Below are positions 17,057-26,706 of a stretch of 64,000 nucleotides of DNA, one piece after another. The notes under the pieces were generated by a model. It saw nothing but the letters and a program-made list of their open reading frames with translations, had not been told where the DNA came from and ran no database searches. The stretch spans positions 6,138,001 through 6,202,000 of the forward strand of contig CP097466.1 of the NCBI GenBank assembly GCA_041874725.1. Reading direction: 5' to 3'. Origin of the DNA: Duganella sp. BuS-21. Its GTDB lineage: Bacteria; Pseudomonadota; Gammaproteobacteria; Burkholderiales; Burkholderiaceae_D. The first letter of the stretch is position 1. Each line of letters opens with the position of its first letter. The translations under genes and the position numbers were made by a program.

Positions 17057-17743
17057 ATGAAACAACTGGTGCTCGATTTAGGGGCCGAACCCACGCACAG
17101 CCTCGCCTCCTTCGAGGTAGGACAGAATGCCGAAGCGGCAGCGCTGATGAAGCAATTCGCCAGCCGCACGTCGCGCGAGCATTTCGCCTACCTGTGGGGC
17201 GCCGTCGGCGTCGGCAAATCGCACCTGCTCAAGGCCCTGGCCAGCAGCGGCTCCGAGGCCGAGCAGGCGCGCGCCCGCTATATTTCGCCGTTTTCCATCG
17301 AATCGGAGTTCGTGTATTCGCCGGAGGTGGACCTGTACCTGCTGGACGACTGTGAAAAACTGTCGCCGCTGGCGCAGATCGACGCCTTCGCCCTGTTCAA
17401 CGAAATCCGCGCCAACAAGGCCTGGATGGTCTGCAGCGGCAACGTCGCGCCGGCCGTGTTGCCGGTGCGCGAGGACCTGCGCACACGCATGGGCTGGGGT
17501 CTGATCTACCGTATCCACGGCCTGACCGACGAGGAAAAGAGCGCGGCCCTGGCCGCCGCCGCCGCCGCGCGCGGCTTGACGCTGTCGGCCGGCGTGATAC
17601 CCTACCTGCTGTCCCACTTCCAGCGCGACATGCGGTCGCTGTCGACCATACTCGATTCGCTGGACCGGTATTCCCTTGAAACCCAACGCCCCATCACTCT
17701 GCCGCTGCTGCGCGAGTGGCTGCAGGCGGAAGCGAAAGAATGA
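17057..17743 (+). CDS. hda: DnaA regulatory inactivator Hda
   Basis: A 228-residue AAA+ protein that, with the DNA-loaded sliding clamp, stimulates ATP hydrolysis by DnaA and so limits initiation of replication. The N-terminus carries the clamp-binding motif Q-L-V-L-D-L (residues 3-8). A degenerate P-loop G-A-V-G-V-G-K-S-H, a Walker B-like Y-L-L-D-D-C-E and an arginine-rich sensor region follow. It lacks DnaA's DNA-binding domain, which fits Hda. Its end overlaps the next gene's start (ATGA). Confidence 0.94.
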   Translation: MKQLVLDLGAEPTHSLASFEVGQNAEAAALMKQFASRTSREHFAYLWGAVGVGKSHLLKALASSGSEAEQARARYISPFSIESEFVYSPEVDLYLLDDCEKLSPLAQIDAFALFNEIRANKAWMVCSGNVAPAVLPVREDLRTRMGWGLIYRIHGLTDEEKSAALAAAAAARGLTLSAGVIPYLLSHFQRDMRSLSTILDSLDRYSLETQRPITLPLLREWLQAEAKE

Positions 17744-18423
17744 TGAATCGAATGAACCTGGCACTGTTTGACCTGGACCACACCCTGCTGCCGATCGACT
17801 CCGACTTCGAATGGGGCCAGTTTCTGGTGCGTACCGGCGCCGTCGACGCCGTCGAATACGACCGCCGCAACCGCGCCTTCTTCGCCCAATACCAGGCCGG
17901 CACGCTCGATCCGGTAGAATACCTGGAGTTCACGCTGGGCACCCTGGCCGCCTTCCCGCGCGCCAAACTGGACGCAATGCACGCGCAGTACATGGCCGAA
18001 GTGGTCACGCCGGCGCTGCATCCGGCGGCGCGCGCGCTGCTGAAGAAGCATCTCGACGCCGGCGACCTGGTGGCCATCGTCACCGCCACCAACCACTTCG
18101 TCACCGCGCCGATCGCCAGGGCGCTGGGCGTGGAGCACCTGATCGCGGCCATGCCGGAAACGGACGCCGAGGGCAACCTGACCGGCAAGCTGCTTGGCAC
18201 GCCGACGCAGGGCGCGGGCAAGATCGTGCACACCAAGGCCTGGCTGGAAAAAATGGGCAAGACGCTGGAAGACTTTGACACCGTCCACTTCTACAGCGAT
18301 TCGCACAACGACCTGCCGCTGATGTCCATCGTCAGCCATCCGGTGGCGACCAACCCCAACGAAAAACTGAAAACGCACGCCGCCGCGAATGGCTGGCCAT
18401 TAATTGACCTATTCAATGATTAA
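17740..18423 (+). CDS. HAD-IB family phosphatase (SerB-like)
   Basis: A 227-residue HAD-superfamily hydrolase. Motif I is F-D-L-D-H-T-L-L-P (nucleophile and acid Asp), motif II falls around I-V-T-A-T-N, a conserved Lys is in V-H-T-K-A-W and motif III is Y-S-D-S-H-N-D-L-P-L. These match subfamily IB phosphatases related to phosphoserine phosphatase. The ATG at 17740 overlaps the hda stop; two further ATGs (17743, 17752) are possible. The substrate is not determined. It is coupled to hda and pcnB in a conserved cluster. Confidence 0.88.
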   Translation: MMNRMNLALFDLDHTLLPIDSDFEWGQFLVRTGAVDAVEYDRRNRAFFAQYQAGTLDPVEYLEFTLGTLAAFPRAKLDAMHAQYMAEVVTPALHPAARALLKKHLDAGDLVAIVTATNHFVTAPIARALGVEHLIAAMPETDAEGNLTGKLLGTPTQGAGKIVHTKAWLEKMGKTLEDFDTVHFYSDSHNDLPLMSIVSHPVATNPNEKLKTHAAANGWPLIDLFND

Positions 18424-19867
18424 GAAACTGATCCGCAAAATCCTCGGCACCAAGAGTAAAGCGGCACGCGACACCAACACGCCCATGGTGCTGGGGTCCG
18501 AAGCCCACGGCATCGATCCGCACCTGTTGTCGAACAACGCCGTGCGCGTCACCAGCGCGCTGCAGGAAGCCGGCTTCGAAGCCTTCGTCGTCGGCGGCGC
18601 CGTGCGCGACCTGCTGCTGGGTGTGAAGCCGAAAGACTTCGACATCGCCACCAACGCCACGCCGGAGCAGGTCAAGCGCCTGTTCCGCCGCGCCTTCATC
18701 ATCGGCAAGCGCTTCCAGATCGTGCACGTGATGTTCGGCCAGGACCTGCTGGAGGTGACCACCTTCCGCGGCACCACGCTGGCCAGCGCGCCGAAGGATG
18801 AACACGGCCGCGTTTTGCGCGACAACACCTTCGGCTCGCAGGCGGAAGACGCGGAACGCCGCGACTTCACCATCAACGCCATGTACTACAACCCGGCCAC
18901 CCAGCAGGTGCTGGACTACCACGGCGGCATCGAAGACATCCGCGCCAAGACCTTGCGCATCATCGGCGTGCCGGAAGAGCGCTACCGCGAAGACCCGGTG
19001 CGCATGCTGCGCGTGGTGCGCTTCGCCGCCAAGCTGAAATTCTCGATCGAGCCGCACACCGGCGCGCCGATCAAGGTCATGGCGCCGTTGATCAACAACG
19101 TACCGGCAGCGCGCGTGTTCGATGAAATGCTCAAGCTGCTGATGAGCGGCCACGCGCTGGCCTGCCTGCAGCAACTGCGCAAGGAAGGCCTGCATCACGG
19201 CCTGCTGCCGCTGCTGGACGTGGTGCTGGAACAGCCGATGGGCTTCAAGTTCGTGACGCTGGCGCTGGAATCGACCGACAGCCGCATCCACGCCGGCAAG
19301 ACCGTCTCGCCGGGCTTCCTGTTTGCCTCGCTGCTGTGGCATCAGGTGCTGGAGAAGTGGGAAGCCTACCGCGCGGCGGGCGAGCAGACCATACCAGCGC
19401 TGCACCTGGCGGCCGACGACGTGCTCGATTCGCAGACCGAGAAGCTGGCCTTGCAGCGCAAGATCGGTTCCGACATGCGCGACATCTGGGCCATGCAGCC
19501 GCGCTTCGAGCGCCGCACCGGCAAGTCGCCGCACAAGCTGCTGGAACACCAGCGCTTCCGCGCCGGCTACGACTTCCTGCTGCTGCGCTGCGCCTCGGGC
19601 GAGATCGACGCCGAAATCGGCGAATGGTGGACCGCCTTCTACGAAAGCGACGAAGGCTCGCGTGAAGACCTGATCGTCACCGCCAACCAGCCAGCTGGCC
19701 GCAGCGGTGATGCCGGTGGTGCCGGTGGTGCTGGCGGCGCTGGCGGCGCAAAACGCAAACGCGGCCCGCGTCGCGGCGGCCGTAGCCGCAGCGGCCGTGG
19801 CGAAGGCGCCGACGGCGGCGGCGAAGGCGGCGGCCAAGAAGGCGGCGGCCGCAGTGGCGGCGACTAA
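18416..19867 (+). CDS. pcnB: Poly(A) polymerase I
   Basis: A 483-residue enzyme that adds 3' poly(A) tails to RNA and promotes decay. The nucleotidyltransferase core is clear: G-G-A-V-R-D-L-L-L-G, then K-D-F-D-I-A-T (catalytic Asp pair), R-D-F-T-I-N-A-M-Y-Y and R-Y-R-E-D-P-V-R-M-L-R. The ATG at 18416 overlaps the HAD gene stop. The last 57 residues or so form a Gly/Arg/Lys-rich tail with runs of G-G-A-G and R-G-G-R (bases 19692-19864), longer and more repetitive than in E. coli but comparable to the basic tails of many betaproteobacterial PcnB proteins. The tail probably aids RNA binding. Confidence 0.95.
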   Translation: MIKKLIRKILGTKSKAARDTNTPMVLGSEAHGIDPHLLSNNAVRVTSALQEAGFEAFVVGGAVRDLLLGVKPKDFDIATNATPEQVKRLFRRAFIIGKRFQIVHVMFGQDLLEVTTFRGTTLASAPKDEHGRVLRDNTFGSQAEDAERRDFTINAMYYNPATQQVLDYHGGIEDIRAKTLRIIGVPEERYREDPVRMLRVVRFAAKLKFSIEPHTGAPIKVMAPLINNVPAARVFDEMLKLLMSGHALACLQQLRKEGLHHGLLPLLDVVLEQPMGFKFVTLALESTDSRIHAGKTVSPGFLFASLLWHQVLEKWEAYRAAGEQTIPALHLAADDVLDSQTEKLALQRKIGSDMRDIWAMQPRFERRTGKSPHKLLEHQRFRAGYDFLLLRCASGEIDAEIGEWWTAFYESDEGSREDLIVTANQPAGRSGDAGGAGGAGGAGGAKRKRGPRRGGRSRSGRGEGADGGGEGGGQEGGGRSGGD

Positions 19868-19884
19868 GCTGCCGTCACCGCATC

Positions 19885-20424
19885 ATGCATACCGTCACCA
19901 CCGCAGGCCTCGGGCCTGCAAGCCTCAAGGATGAGCAGGCGCCGTTTGGCTTCACCATCGCCTACATCGGCATCGGCGCCAACCTGGGCGACGCCCGCGC
20001 CAACGTGCTGGACGCGCTCGACCGGCTGCAGCGCCAGCCCGGCTGCACGCTGATGGCGGCATCGGGCCTGTACCGCACCGCGCCGATCGACTCCAGCGGC
20101 GACGACTACATCAACGCCGTGGCGCGCATCGCCACCACGCTGGGCGCGGAAACGCTGCTGCAGGCGCTGCAAGCCATCGAGCAGGCACACGGCCGCGAAC
20201 GGCCCTACCGCAACGCCCCGCGCACGCTGGATCTCGACCTGCTGCTGTACGGCGACGCGGTGATCGACAGCGCCACGCTGACCGTGCCGCATCCGCGCAT
20301 GACTGAACGCGCCTTCGTGCTGGTGCCGCTGTTGGAACTGGCGCCGGCCATCCATATTCCAGGTCACGGCGCGGCGGCGCATTATGCCGCCGGCGTGGCC
20401 GACCAGGGCGTCAGCCCTCTCTAA
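19885..20424 (+). CDS. folK: 2-amino-4-hydroxy-6-hydroxymethyldihydropteridine diphosphokinase
   Basis: A 179-residue cytosolic HPPK of folate synthesis, transferring pyrophosphate from ATP to hydroxymethyldihydropterin. The N-terminal G-I-G-A-N-L-G-D and the signature R-P-Y-R-N-A-P-R-T-L-D-L-D-L-L (metal-binding Asp pair) plus P-H-P-R-M are present. A leader of about 25 residues precedes the usual start of the fold, so an internal start is possible, but no better ATG is visible. It lies 17 bases after pcnB and 15 before panB. Confidence 0.95.
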   Translation: MHTVTTAGLGPASLKDEQAPFGFTIAYIGIGANLGDARANVLDALDRLQRQPGCTLMAASGLYRTAPIDSSGDDYINAVARIATTLGAETLLQALQAIEQAHGRERPYRNAPRTLDLDLLLYGDAVIDSATLTVPHPRMTERAFVLVPLLELAPAIHIPGHGAAAHYAAGVADQGVSPL

Positions 20425-20439
20425 ACCAAAGGATTTATC

Positions 20440-21318
20440 ATGTCTGGATACCTGCAAGGAACCGAACTGGCAGCGAGCCAAAAGCCCGCCGGCGCCAACG
20501 CACCTGCAGCGGCCAAAGCGGCCGTCACCAAAGCAGTCACCGTCAACACGCTGGCGACGCTGCGCGCGGCCGGCGAAAAGATCACCATGCTGACCTGCTA
20601 CGACGCCAGCTTCGCCTCGCTGATGGACCGCTGCGGCGTAGAGATCCTGCTGATCGGTGATTCGCTGGGCATGGTCTGCGCCGGCCACCAATCGACGCTG
20701 CCGGTCACCGTCGCCGACATCGTCTACCACACCGCCTCCGTGGCGCGTGGCGCCAAGTCCGCGATGATCGTGGCAGACCTGCCGTTCGGCGCCTACGGCA
20801 CGCCGGAAACCGCCTACGCCAACGCTGTGCAGGCGATGCAGGCCGGTGCGCACATGATCAAGATCGAAGGCGGCGCATGGCTGGCCGACACCGTGCGCTT
20901 CCTGACCGACCGCGCGATTCCCGTCTGCGCGCACCTGGGCCTGACGCCGCAATCGGTGCACCAGCTGGGCGGCTACAAGGTGCAAGGCAAAACCACCGAA
21001 AGCGCCGACCTGCTGAAGTCCGACGCGCTGAAGATGCAAGCGGCCGGCGCCGCCATGGTGCTGCTGGAAGCCATCCCTGCGCAGTTGGGCAAGGAAGTGA
21101 CCGAACTGCTGTCGGTGCCGACCATCGGCATCGGCGCCGGTCCGGACTGCTCGGGCCAGGTGCTGGTGATGCACGACCTGCTGGGCGTCTTCCCGGGCCG
21201 CAAAGCGCGCTTCGTGAAAAACTTCATGGAAGGCCAGACCAGCATCGACGCCGCCATCACCGCCTACGTCACCGCCGTCAAAGACGGCAGCTTCCCGGCA
21301 CTGGAGCACTGCTTCTAA
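20440..21318 (+). CDS. panB: 3-methyl-2-oxobutanoate hydroxymethyltransferase
   Basis: A 292-residue enzyme of pantothenate synthesis, making ketopantoate from alpha-ketoisovalerate and methylene-tetrahydrofolate. Motifs are T-C-Y-D-A-S-F-A, the metal-binding G-D-S-L-G-M and the K-I-E-G-G region. The first 30 residues or so are alanine-rich and not conserved in the family. An AAAGGA ribosome-binding site precedes the ATG at 20440. Its stop overlaps the stop of the convergent aminotransferase by 4 bases. No panC follows. Confidence 0.96.
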   Translation: MSGYLQGTELAASQKPAGANAPAAAKAAVTKAVTVNTLATLRAAGEKITMLTCYDASFASLMDRCGVEILLIGDSLGMVCAGHQSTLPVTVADIVYHTASVARGAKSAMIVADLPFGAYGTPETAYANAVQAMQAGAHMIKIEGGAWLADTVRFLTDRAIPVCAHLGLTPQSVHQLGGYKVQGKTTESADLLKSDALKMQAAGAAMVLLEAIPAQLGKEVTELLSVPTIGIGAGPDCSGQVLVMHDLLGVFPGRKARFVKNFMEGQTSIDAAITAYVTAVKDGSFPALEHCF

Positions 21319-22673
21319 ATCATCTGCGCAACGCAGCTCTCGAACGCGGCTAGCATATGCTGCACATCTTCCACTTTGGTCGCCGGGCAGACCAGCAGCA
21401 TGTTGTGGAAGGGTGTGATCAGCAGGCCGCGATTGAGGAGGTAGAGGTGGATGGCTCGTTCCAGTTCGCAGTCCATTGCTGCCTGGGCCTCGGTACCGTT
21501 GCGCGGGGCGCTTGCGGCGAACTGGAATTCGGTGCGGGCGCCGATTTGGGTGACGCACCATGGCAGCTCGTGACGCGCGATGATGTCGCGCAGCCCCTCC
21601 GCCAATTGGGCCGCCAGCGTGAACATATGCTGGTAGGCTGATTCGGTCATCACTTCTTCAAGGTTGGCGCGCATGGCGGCCATGGCGAACATGTTGGCGC
21701 TCAAGGTGGTGCCAACGCCGGAGTGGCCTGCCGGTGCGCTGCGCTTGGCGTGTTCTACGCGGCGCGCCAGTTCTTCGGTAAATCCATACACTGCGCACGG
21801 GATGCCGCCGCCGATTGGTTTGCCGACCACCAGCGCATCCGGCTGCATGGCGTGGGCGCGGGCGTAGCCGCCGACGCCGCTGCTGATGGTGTGCGTTTCG
21901 TCGATCACCAGCAGCGTGCCGTACTGCCTGATCAGCTGCTGCGCGGCCTCCCAATAGCCCAGTTGCGGCAACACCATGCCGACATTGGTCATCACTGGTT
22001 CGGCAAGCACGCAGGCGATGTCGCCTTGCCGTAATGCCGCTTCCAATGCAGGCAAATCGTTGAACTCCACTACTGCCGTATGATCCGTTAGCTTGTGCAC
22101 CTGGCCTAGCAGGCTGTCGCGCTGCATTGGCATGCCGCCAATCAAATCGACGAATACGTCATCCACCGTGCCGTGATAGCAGCCATTAAAGACCAGCACC
22201 TTGCTGCGTCCTGTAGCAGCGCGCAGCCAACGCAATACGAATCGATTGGCGTCGGAAGCGGATAGTGCGAACTGCCAGTAGGGCAGGCCGAAACGGCGCG
22301 CCAGCTCTGCGGCGACCGGGCCGGCGTCTTCCGATGGCAGCATGGACGTGTAGCCGCGCGCGGACTGGCGGGCGATGGCTTGCGCAACCGGCTGCGGTGC
22401 ATGACCGAACATGGCGCCGGTGTCGCCGAGGCAGAAGTCCACGTACGCATTACCGTCCGCATCGCGGAAGCGCGCGCCGGATGCTTCGCGCACCGTCAGC
22501 GGGAATGGCGTCGACCAGTCGTTCATCCAATGCATCGGCACGCCGAACAGCAGGTGCTGTGCGGCCTGCTCCGCCAACCTTGCAGATTGCGGGTTGCGCA
22601 CGATGTAGCTGGCGCGTTCGGCAGCAACCAGCGCTTGCACGCGCTGCCAATTCAGACCAGTGCGCGTGTTCAT
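21315..22673 (-). CDS. Class III aminotransferase of the polyamine block
   Basis: A 452-residue PLP-dependent enzyme of the class III (omega-aminotransferase) fold. Recognisable parts are the G-C-Y-H-G-T cofactor-binding turn, the D-E-T-H acid region and the PLP lysine in V-V-G-K-P-I-G-G-G. The wording of several motifs resembles glutamate-1-semialdehyde aminomutase-like transaminases, not SpuC or GabT. The ATG at 22673 overlaps the preceding ligase gene by 4 bases (ATGA). It is the last gene of the 16-kb minus-strand block; its amino donor and acceptor are unknown, though an amine-derived aldehyde is likely from context. Confidence 0.82.
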   Translation of the reverse strand: MNTRTGLNWQRVQALVAAERASYIVRNPQSARLAEQAAQHLLFGVPMHWMNDWSTPFPLTVREASGARFRDADGNAYVDFCLGDTGAMFGHAPQPVAQAIARQSARGYTSMLPSEDAGPVAAELARRFGLPYWQFALSASDANRFVLRWLRAATGRSKVLVFNGCYHGTVDDVFVDLIGGMPMQRDSLLGQVHKLTDHTAVVEFNDLPALEAALRQGDIACVLAEPVMTNVGMVLPQLGYWEAAQQLIRQYGTLLVIDETHTISSGVGGYARAHAMQPDALVVGKPIGGGIPCAVYGFTEELARRVEHAKRSAPAGHSGVGTTLSANMFAMAAMRANLEEVMTESAYQHMFTLAAQLAEGLRDIIARHELPWCVTQIGARTEFQFAASAPRNGTEAQAAMDCELERAIHLYLLNRGLLITPFHNMLLVCPATKVEDVQHMLAAFESCVAQMI

Positions 22674-24007
22674 ACCAGCAGCATCAGATGCTCGCGTTCC
22701 CACGAGCTGATAACGCGGCTGTAGGTGGCGAACTCTAATTCCTTCACCTCGCAGAACGCCTGTACGAATAATTCACCGAGTATCTCGCTCAAGGGCTTGC
22801 ACTCGCGCAGGCGCTGGATCGCGTCTTCCAAATTGCGCGGCAATTGGTCGTGTACATGCTCCGCGCCACCCGGCGTCGGCGCCGACGGCTTCAGGCCTTG
22901 CGTCATGCCGAGATAACCGCAGGCCAGCGTGGCCGCCATGGCCAGGTAGGGATTAACGTCCACACCGGGCACGCGGTTTTCCACGCGGCGATTGGCCGGC
23001 GCGGAATTGGGAATGCGAATGCCGCAGGTGCGGTTGTCATAGCCCCAGTGCACATTGGTTGGCGCCGACATAAAGCGCGACAGGCGGCGATAGGAATTCA
23101 CATGCGGCGCAAACAGCAGCGTGGCCGGTGCGATGTACTGTTCCAGTCCGGCGATATAGCTGAAGAATAGATCGCTGGCATCACCCTCCGCGCGCGAGAA
23201 GATATTTTTGCCGCTGCTGGTATCAAGCACACTTTGGTGGATATGCATTGCGCTACCTGGCTCGGTCTCCATAGGCTTGGCCATGAAGGTGGCGAAGATG
23301 CCGTGCCGTAGCGCCGTCTCGCGCACCGCGCGCTTGAACAGGAATACGCGGTCGGCCAGCTCCAATGCCTCGCCGTGCGCGAAATTGATTTCCATTTGCC
23401 CGGCACCGGCTTCGTGGATCAGCGTCTCGACGCCAAGGTCGTGCTGCTTACAGAAAGCCGATAGCTCAAGGAAGAAGGGATCGAAGTCGTTCACCGCGTC
23501 GATGGAATAGGACTGCCGGCCCGACTCCGGCTTGCCGCTGCGGCCCAGCGGCGGCGTCAGCGGCTGGTGCGGATCGCTGCTGCGGGCCACCAGATAGAAC
23601 TCCATCTCCGGCGCCACCACCGGCTGCCAGCCGCGATCCTCATACAGCCGCAGCACCTTGCGCAGCACGGCGCGCGGCGACAGGCCCACCGGCGTGCCGT
23701 CAAAGTTCTGGCAGTCGTGGATGACCAGTGCCACGTTCTCGGCGGCCCACGGCACTTGCCGCAGCGTGGCAAGGTCCGGTACGCAGATCATGTCGGGATC
23801 CGTCGCGCCGACGTAAGGCAAGTTGTTGGGCTGCTCGCCGTTGACGGTATTAAGCAAGACGCTCTTGGGCAGACGCATTTCGCCCTCGTTCAAGAATAAG
23901 TCTTTGGGCAGAATTTTGCCGCGCGCGATGCCGGTCATATCGGCGATGACGCATTCCACTTCGTGTATATTCCGTTCGCGCAGAAAGTCTTTCATGACTT
24001 GGCTCAT
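22670..24007 (-). CDS. puuA: Glutamine-synthetase-like gamma-glutamylputrescine synthetase (PuuA type), copy 1
   Basis: A 445-residue ligase of the GS superfamily expected to join glutamate to putrescine with ATP. It starts at an ATG (24007) with GGGG upstream. The metal-site motifs P-E-M-E-F-Y-L, I-H-E-A-G-A-G-Q-M-E-I-N and H-I-H-Q-S are all intact, as is the N-R-R-V-E-N-R segment. It lacks the adenylylation Tyr region of housekeeping GS. It is followed directly by an aminotransferase and preceded by a PuuB-like oxidase, the classical next step. The symbol is by analogy; an amine other than putrescine is possible. Confidence 0.85.
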   Translation of the reverse strand: MSQVMKDFLRERNIHEVECVIADMTGIARGKILPKDLFLNEGEMRLPKSVLLNTVNGEQPNNLPYVGATDPDMICVPDLATLRQVPWAAENVALVIHDCQNFDGTPVGLSPRAVLRKVLRLYEDRGWQPVVAPEMEFYLVARSSDPHQPLTPPLGRSGKPESGRQSYSIDAVNDFDPFFLELSAFCKQHDLGVETLIHEAGAGQMEINFAHGEALELADRVFLFKRAVRETALRHGIFATFMAKPMETEPGSAMHIHQSVLDTSSGKNIFSRAEGDASDLFFSYIAGLEQYIAPATLLFAPHVNSYRRLSRFMSAPTNVHWGYDNRTCGIRIPNSAPANRRVENRVPGVDVNPYLAMAATLACGYLGMTQGLKPSAPTPGGAEHVHDQLPRNLEDAIQRLRECKPLSEILGELFVQAFCEVKELEFATYSRVISSWEREHLMLLV

Positions 24008-24023
24008 GGTCGTTCCCCTGTCG

Positions 24024-25319
24024 TTACAACAAATCTCTGAGACGGTGATACAGCATGCCCAGTACCAGCGCCGGCGTACGCATCGCCGAACCACCGGGAA
24101 AAGCACGGTGCCGCAAGCGTGCCAAAAGATCGAAGCGCCCAGCCTGACCGGCGATGGCCTGCGCCGCCAGTTGCCCCGCCATGCCGGTCAGCGCCAGACC
24201 GTGCCCCGAGAATCCCTGCAGGTAGTATATATTTTTGTCGACCCGGCCAAAATCCGGTGCGCGGTTCATCGTAATATCCACAAAACCACCCCACGCATGC
24301 GGCACGGCGAGGTCGGCCAGTTGGGGAAATACCTTCAGCATGCGCTGGCGCATGCTCGCCGCAAGATTCATCGGCGTGGCACCGCTATAACTCACACGGC
24401 CGCCGAACAGCATGCGGTGATCGGCCGTCGGCCGGAAGTAATCGAGCGCAAAGTTGGTGTCGCAGACTGCGGCCCGGTGGCGTATCAGCGCCGCAGCGCG
24501 CGCTTCCGCCATCGGCTCGGTGGCAATGATGTACGTCCCCACCGGCATAATTCGGGGGCCAATCTCGGGTGCTATCCTGGCGTACTCGTTGAGGTACACA
24601 TTACCTGCCATGACCACGAAGTCGCACGTCACGCTGCCTTGGGCACTTCCGACGCGCGGTTTAACGCCGCGCGCGACCCCGACCACCGGCGTGTTCTCAT
24701 ACATCTGCACGCCGGCAGCGCGTGCGGCGGCGGCAAGACCGAGACAATACTTCAAGGGGTGCAGGTGACCGGACTGCGGGTCGTAGACGCCGGAATGAAA
24801 ACGTTCGCTGCCGATCCAGTCGCGCACATGCGCCGGTGCGATGGTCTGCATGCGATAGCCGTAGCGGCGCTCCAGCTCCGCAGTCGACTGCAGCAGCGCG
24901 CGCGCCTTGCGCGCATTCACGGCAAGGCTGATATAGCCAGGGACGAAATCGCAGTCGATCCGGTATTGCGCGATGCGCTGACGCAGCAGATCCAGCGCGT
25001 CCACCGTGACCTGCCATGCCGCGCGAGCATCGGCTGCATCGAGTTGCTGCTCAATTGCCTGGTCGCTGGCATAGCCGACGATGGCCTGGCCACCGTTGCG
25101 GCCCGATGCGCCCCACCCCACGGTTTTGGCTTCCAGCAGCGCGACCGACAAGCCGCGCGCGCGCAGCTCCAACGCCGCCGATAATCCGGCCAGGCCGCCG
25201 CCGATCACACAGACGTCGGCACTGATACCTTGCGCCAGTGGTGCACTGGCCTCAGGACGGATAACGCTGGCTTCGTAATAGGAATTCTGCGTCAGCAAGG
25301 TTTCGCGTTTGAGCAGCAT
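24024..25319 (-). CDS. puuB: FAD-dependent gamma-glutamylputrescine oxidase (PuuB type)
   Basis: A 431-residue D-amino-acid-oxidase-fold flavoprotein. The N-terminal dinucleotide-binding motif is V-C-V-I-G-G-G-L-A-G-L-S-A-A, followed by W-G-A-S-G-R-N-G-G-Q typical of PuuB/GlpD-like oxidases; the C-terminal Q-G-F-S-G-H-G closes the FAD site. It would oxidise the free amino group of gamma-glutamylputrescine to an aldehyde with release of ammonia and peroxide. It sits between two GS-like ligase genes with a 1-base spacer upstream and 16 bases downstream, so it is clearly in the operon. Confidence 0.88.
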   Translation of the reverse strand: MLLKRETLLTQNSYYEASVIRPEASAPLAQGISADVCVIGGGLAGLSAALELRARGLSVALLEAKTVGWGASGRNGGQAIVGYASDQAIEQQLDAADARAAWQVTVDALDLLRQRIAQYRIDCDFVPGYISLAVNARKARALLQSTAELERRYGYRMQTIAPAHVRDWIGSERFHSGVYDPQSGHLHPLKYCLGLAAAARAAGVQMYENTPVVGVARGVKPRVGSAQGSVTCDFVVMAGNVYLNEYARIAPEIGPRIMPVGTYIIATEPMAEARAAALIRHRAAVCDTNFALDYFRPTADHRMLFGGRVSYSGATPMNLAASMRQRMLKVFPQLADLAVPHAWGGFVDITMNRAPDFGRVDKNIYYLQGFSGHGLALTGMAGQLAAQAIAGQAGRFDLLARLRHRAFPGGSAMRTPALVLGMLYHRLRDLL

Positions 25320-25320
25320 G

Positions 25321-26706
25321 TCAGAACCGGTCCAGATATTGCGCCGTTTCCCAGGCGCTCACATGCTGGCTGTATTCGTTCCACTCGGCGCGTTTCAGGG
25401 CGACGAATTCACTGACGAAAGCCTGCCCCAGCGCGGCACCCAGTTGGCTATCGTCCTCCAACGCGGCAACGGCTTGGCCTAGATTCTGCGGCAGCAGCTT
25501 TAGCCCCAGCTCCGCGCGCTGCAGGTCCGTCATGGCGTAGACGTCTAGATTGACCGGCGCCGGCGCCGTCAGCTGATTGTCGATGCCATCCAGTCCGGCG
25601 GCAATCACGCCAGCCAGCGCCAGGTAGGGATTGGCCGAACTATCGGGAACCCGCCACTCAATCCGCTGATACACCACGCGCGCCGCCAGCGTGCGGTTAT
25701 TGTCGCCATAGCCGATGAAGGCCGGGGCCCAGCTGGTGCCAGACAGGGATGTAGCACACATCAAGCGCTTATAAGAATTCACCGTCGGCGCGCACAAGGC
25801 GGTCAAGGCTGGCGCATGGCGCAGCAGGCCGGCCATAAACTGCAAGGCGAGCGGCGACAGGCCCAACGCATCGTCAGGCGCCCCGGCATCCGCATTCTGG
25901 TCCTGCGCGAATAGCGGCTTGCCCTCGGCATCGGCCAGCGACAAATGGAAATGCAAGCCGCTGCCGGGACGGTCGGCAAACGGCTTGGGCATCATCGAGA
26001 ACAGCATGCCATGCTCTTCCGCGATGTGATGGGCAGCCATCTTGAACAGCATGAAATTGTCGGCCGCCTTGAGTGCGTCCGCATACTTGTAGTTGACCTC
26101 GAACTGGCCGCTCGCATCTTCATGGTCGATCTGAAATACCCCCAGTCCGCACTGGTCCAGCGACAGCGTCAATTGCTCAAGAAAAGCCCGTTGGCGCAGC
26201 AGGCTTTTGCTGTCGTAGGATGGCTTTTCCAAACGGTCGCCGGCTTCTGCCTCATAGCCGGCGGCGGTCTTCTGCAGCAGGAAGAATTCCGGCTCCAGTC
26301 CGGCGTTCAGGGTCCAGCCATGCGCCGCCAGCCGCGCCACCTGCTTGCGCAGCAGCTGGCGCGGACATGCCTGGAACGGCTGCCCTGCCACATGGCCGTC
26401 CAACACCACCCGCGCGTAGCCGGGCAGCCAAGGCATGGTCTGCAGGGTCGAGAGATCGGCGCGGCCATAGTACTCGGAGCGCGCGCCGTGGCGCGGCAAG
26501 CCGGTACCCCAGATCGACGGCCCGGAAAATCCCGCGCCCGGGGCCACGATATCGCTCAGGTGGGCCAACGGTATCAACTTGCCTTTGGCCACGCCGTGGA
26601 TGTCGGTGAACTGGGCAAACACGTAGCGCACGCCCTGCGCCGCCAAGCCATGCTGGTATTCGGCGACCGCGCGCGGCGCCGTGGCGCTTAGCCGATGTGT
26701 ATCCAT
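25321..26706 (-). CDS. Type III glutamine-synthetase-like ligase (GlnT / gamma-glutamylmethylamide synthetase-like)
   Basis: A 461-residue GS-superfamily protein that differs from the other three in the window: it begins with an F-A-Q-F-T-D-I-H-G-V-A-K-G-K segment and has G-L-E-P-E-F-F-L-L, D-H-E-D-A-S-G-Q-F-E-V-N and H-F-H-L-S motifs typical of the GlnT/type III group, which includes gamma-glutamylmethylamide synthetases. The metal ligands are present. The ATG at 26706 lies inside the end of the aldehyde dehydrogenase gene (19-base overlap), indicating coupling. It probably glutamylates a second amine; whether methylamine, ethanolamine or another cannot be decided here. Confidence 0.83.
   Translation of the reverse strand: MDTHRLSATAPRAVAEYQHGLAAQGVRYVFAQFTDIHGVAKGKLIPLAHLSDIVAPGAGFSGPSIWGTGLPRHGARSEYYGRADLSTLQTMPWLPGYARVVLDGHVAGQPFQACPRQLLRKQVARLAAHGWTLNAGLEPEFFLLQKTAAGYEAEAGDRLEKPSYDSKSLLRQRAFLEQLTLSLDQCGLGVFQIDHEDASGQFEVNYKYADALKAADNFMLFKMAAHHIAEEHGMLFSMMPKPFADRPGSGLHFHLSLADAEGKPLFAQDQNADAGAPDDALGLSPLALQFMAGLLRHAPALTALCAPTVNSYKRLMCATSLSGTSWAPAFIGYGDNNRTLAARVVYQRIEWRVPDSSANPYLALAGVIAAGLDGIDNQLTAPAPVNLDVYAMTDLQRAELGLKLLPQNLGQAVAALEDDSQLGAALGQAFVSEFVALKRAEWNEYSQHVSAWETAQYLDRF

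Noticed and set aside
19700-19760. Short GGTGGTGCC-type repeats as a tandem-repeat or CRISPR-like array
   Set aside because: They are in-frame codons for the Gly-rich tail of PcnB and have no spacer structure.
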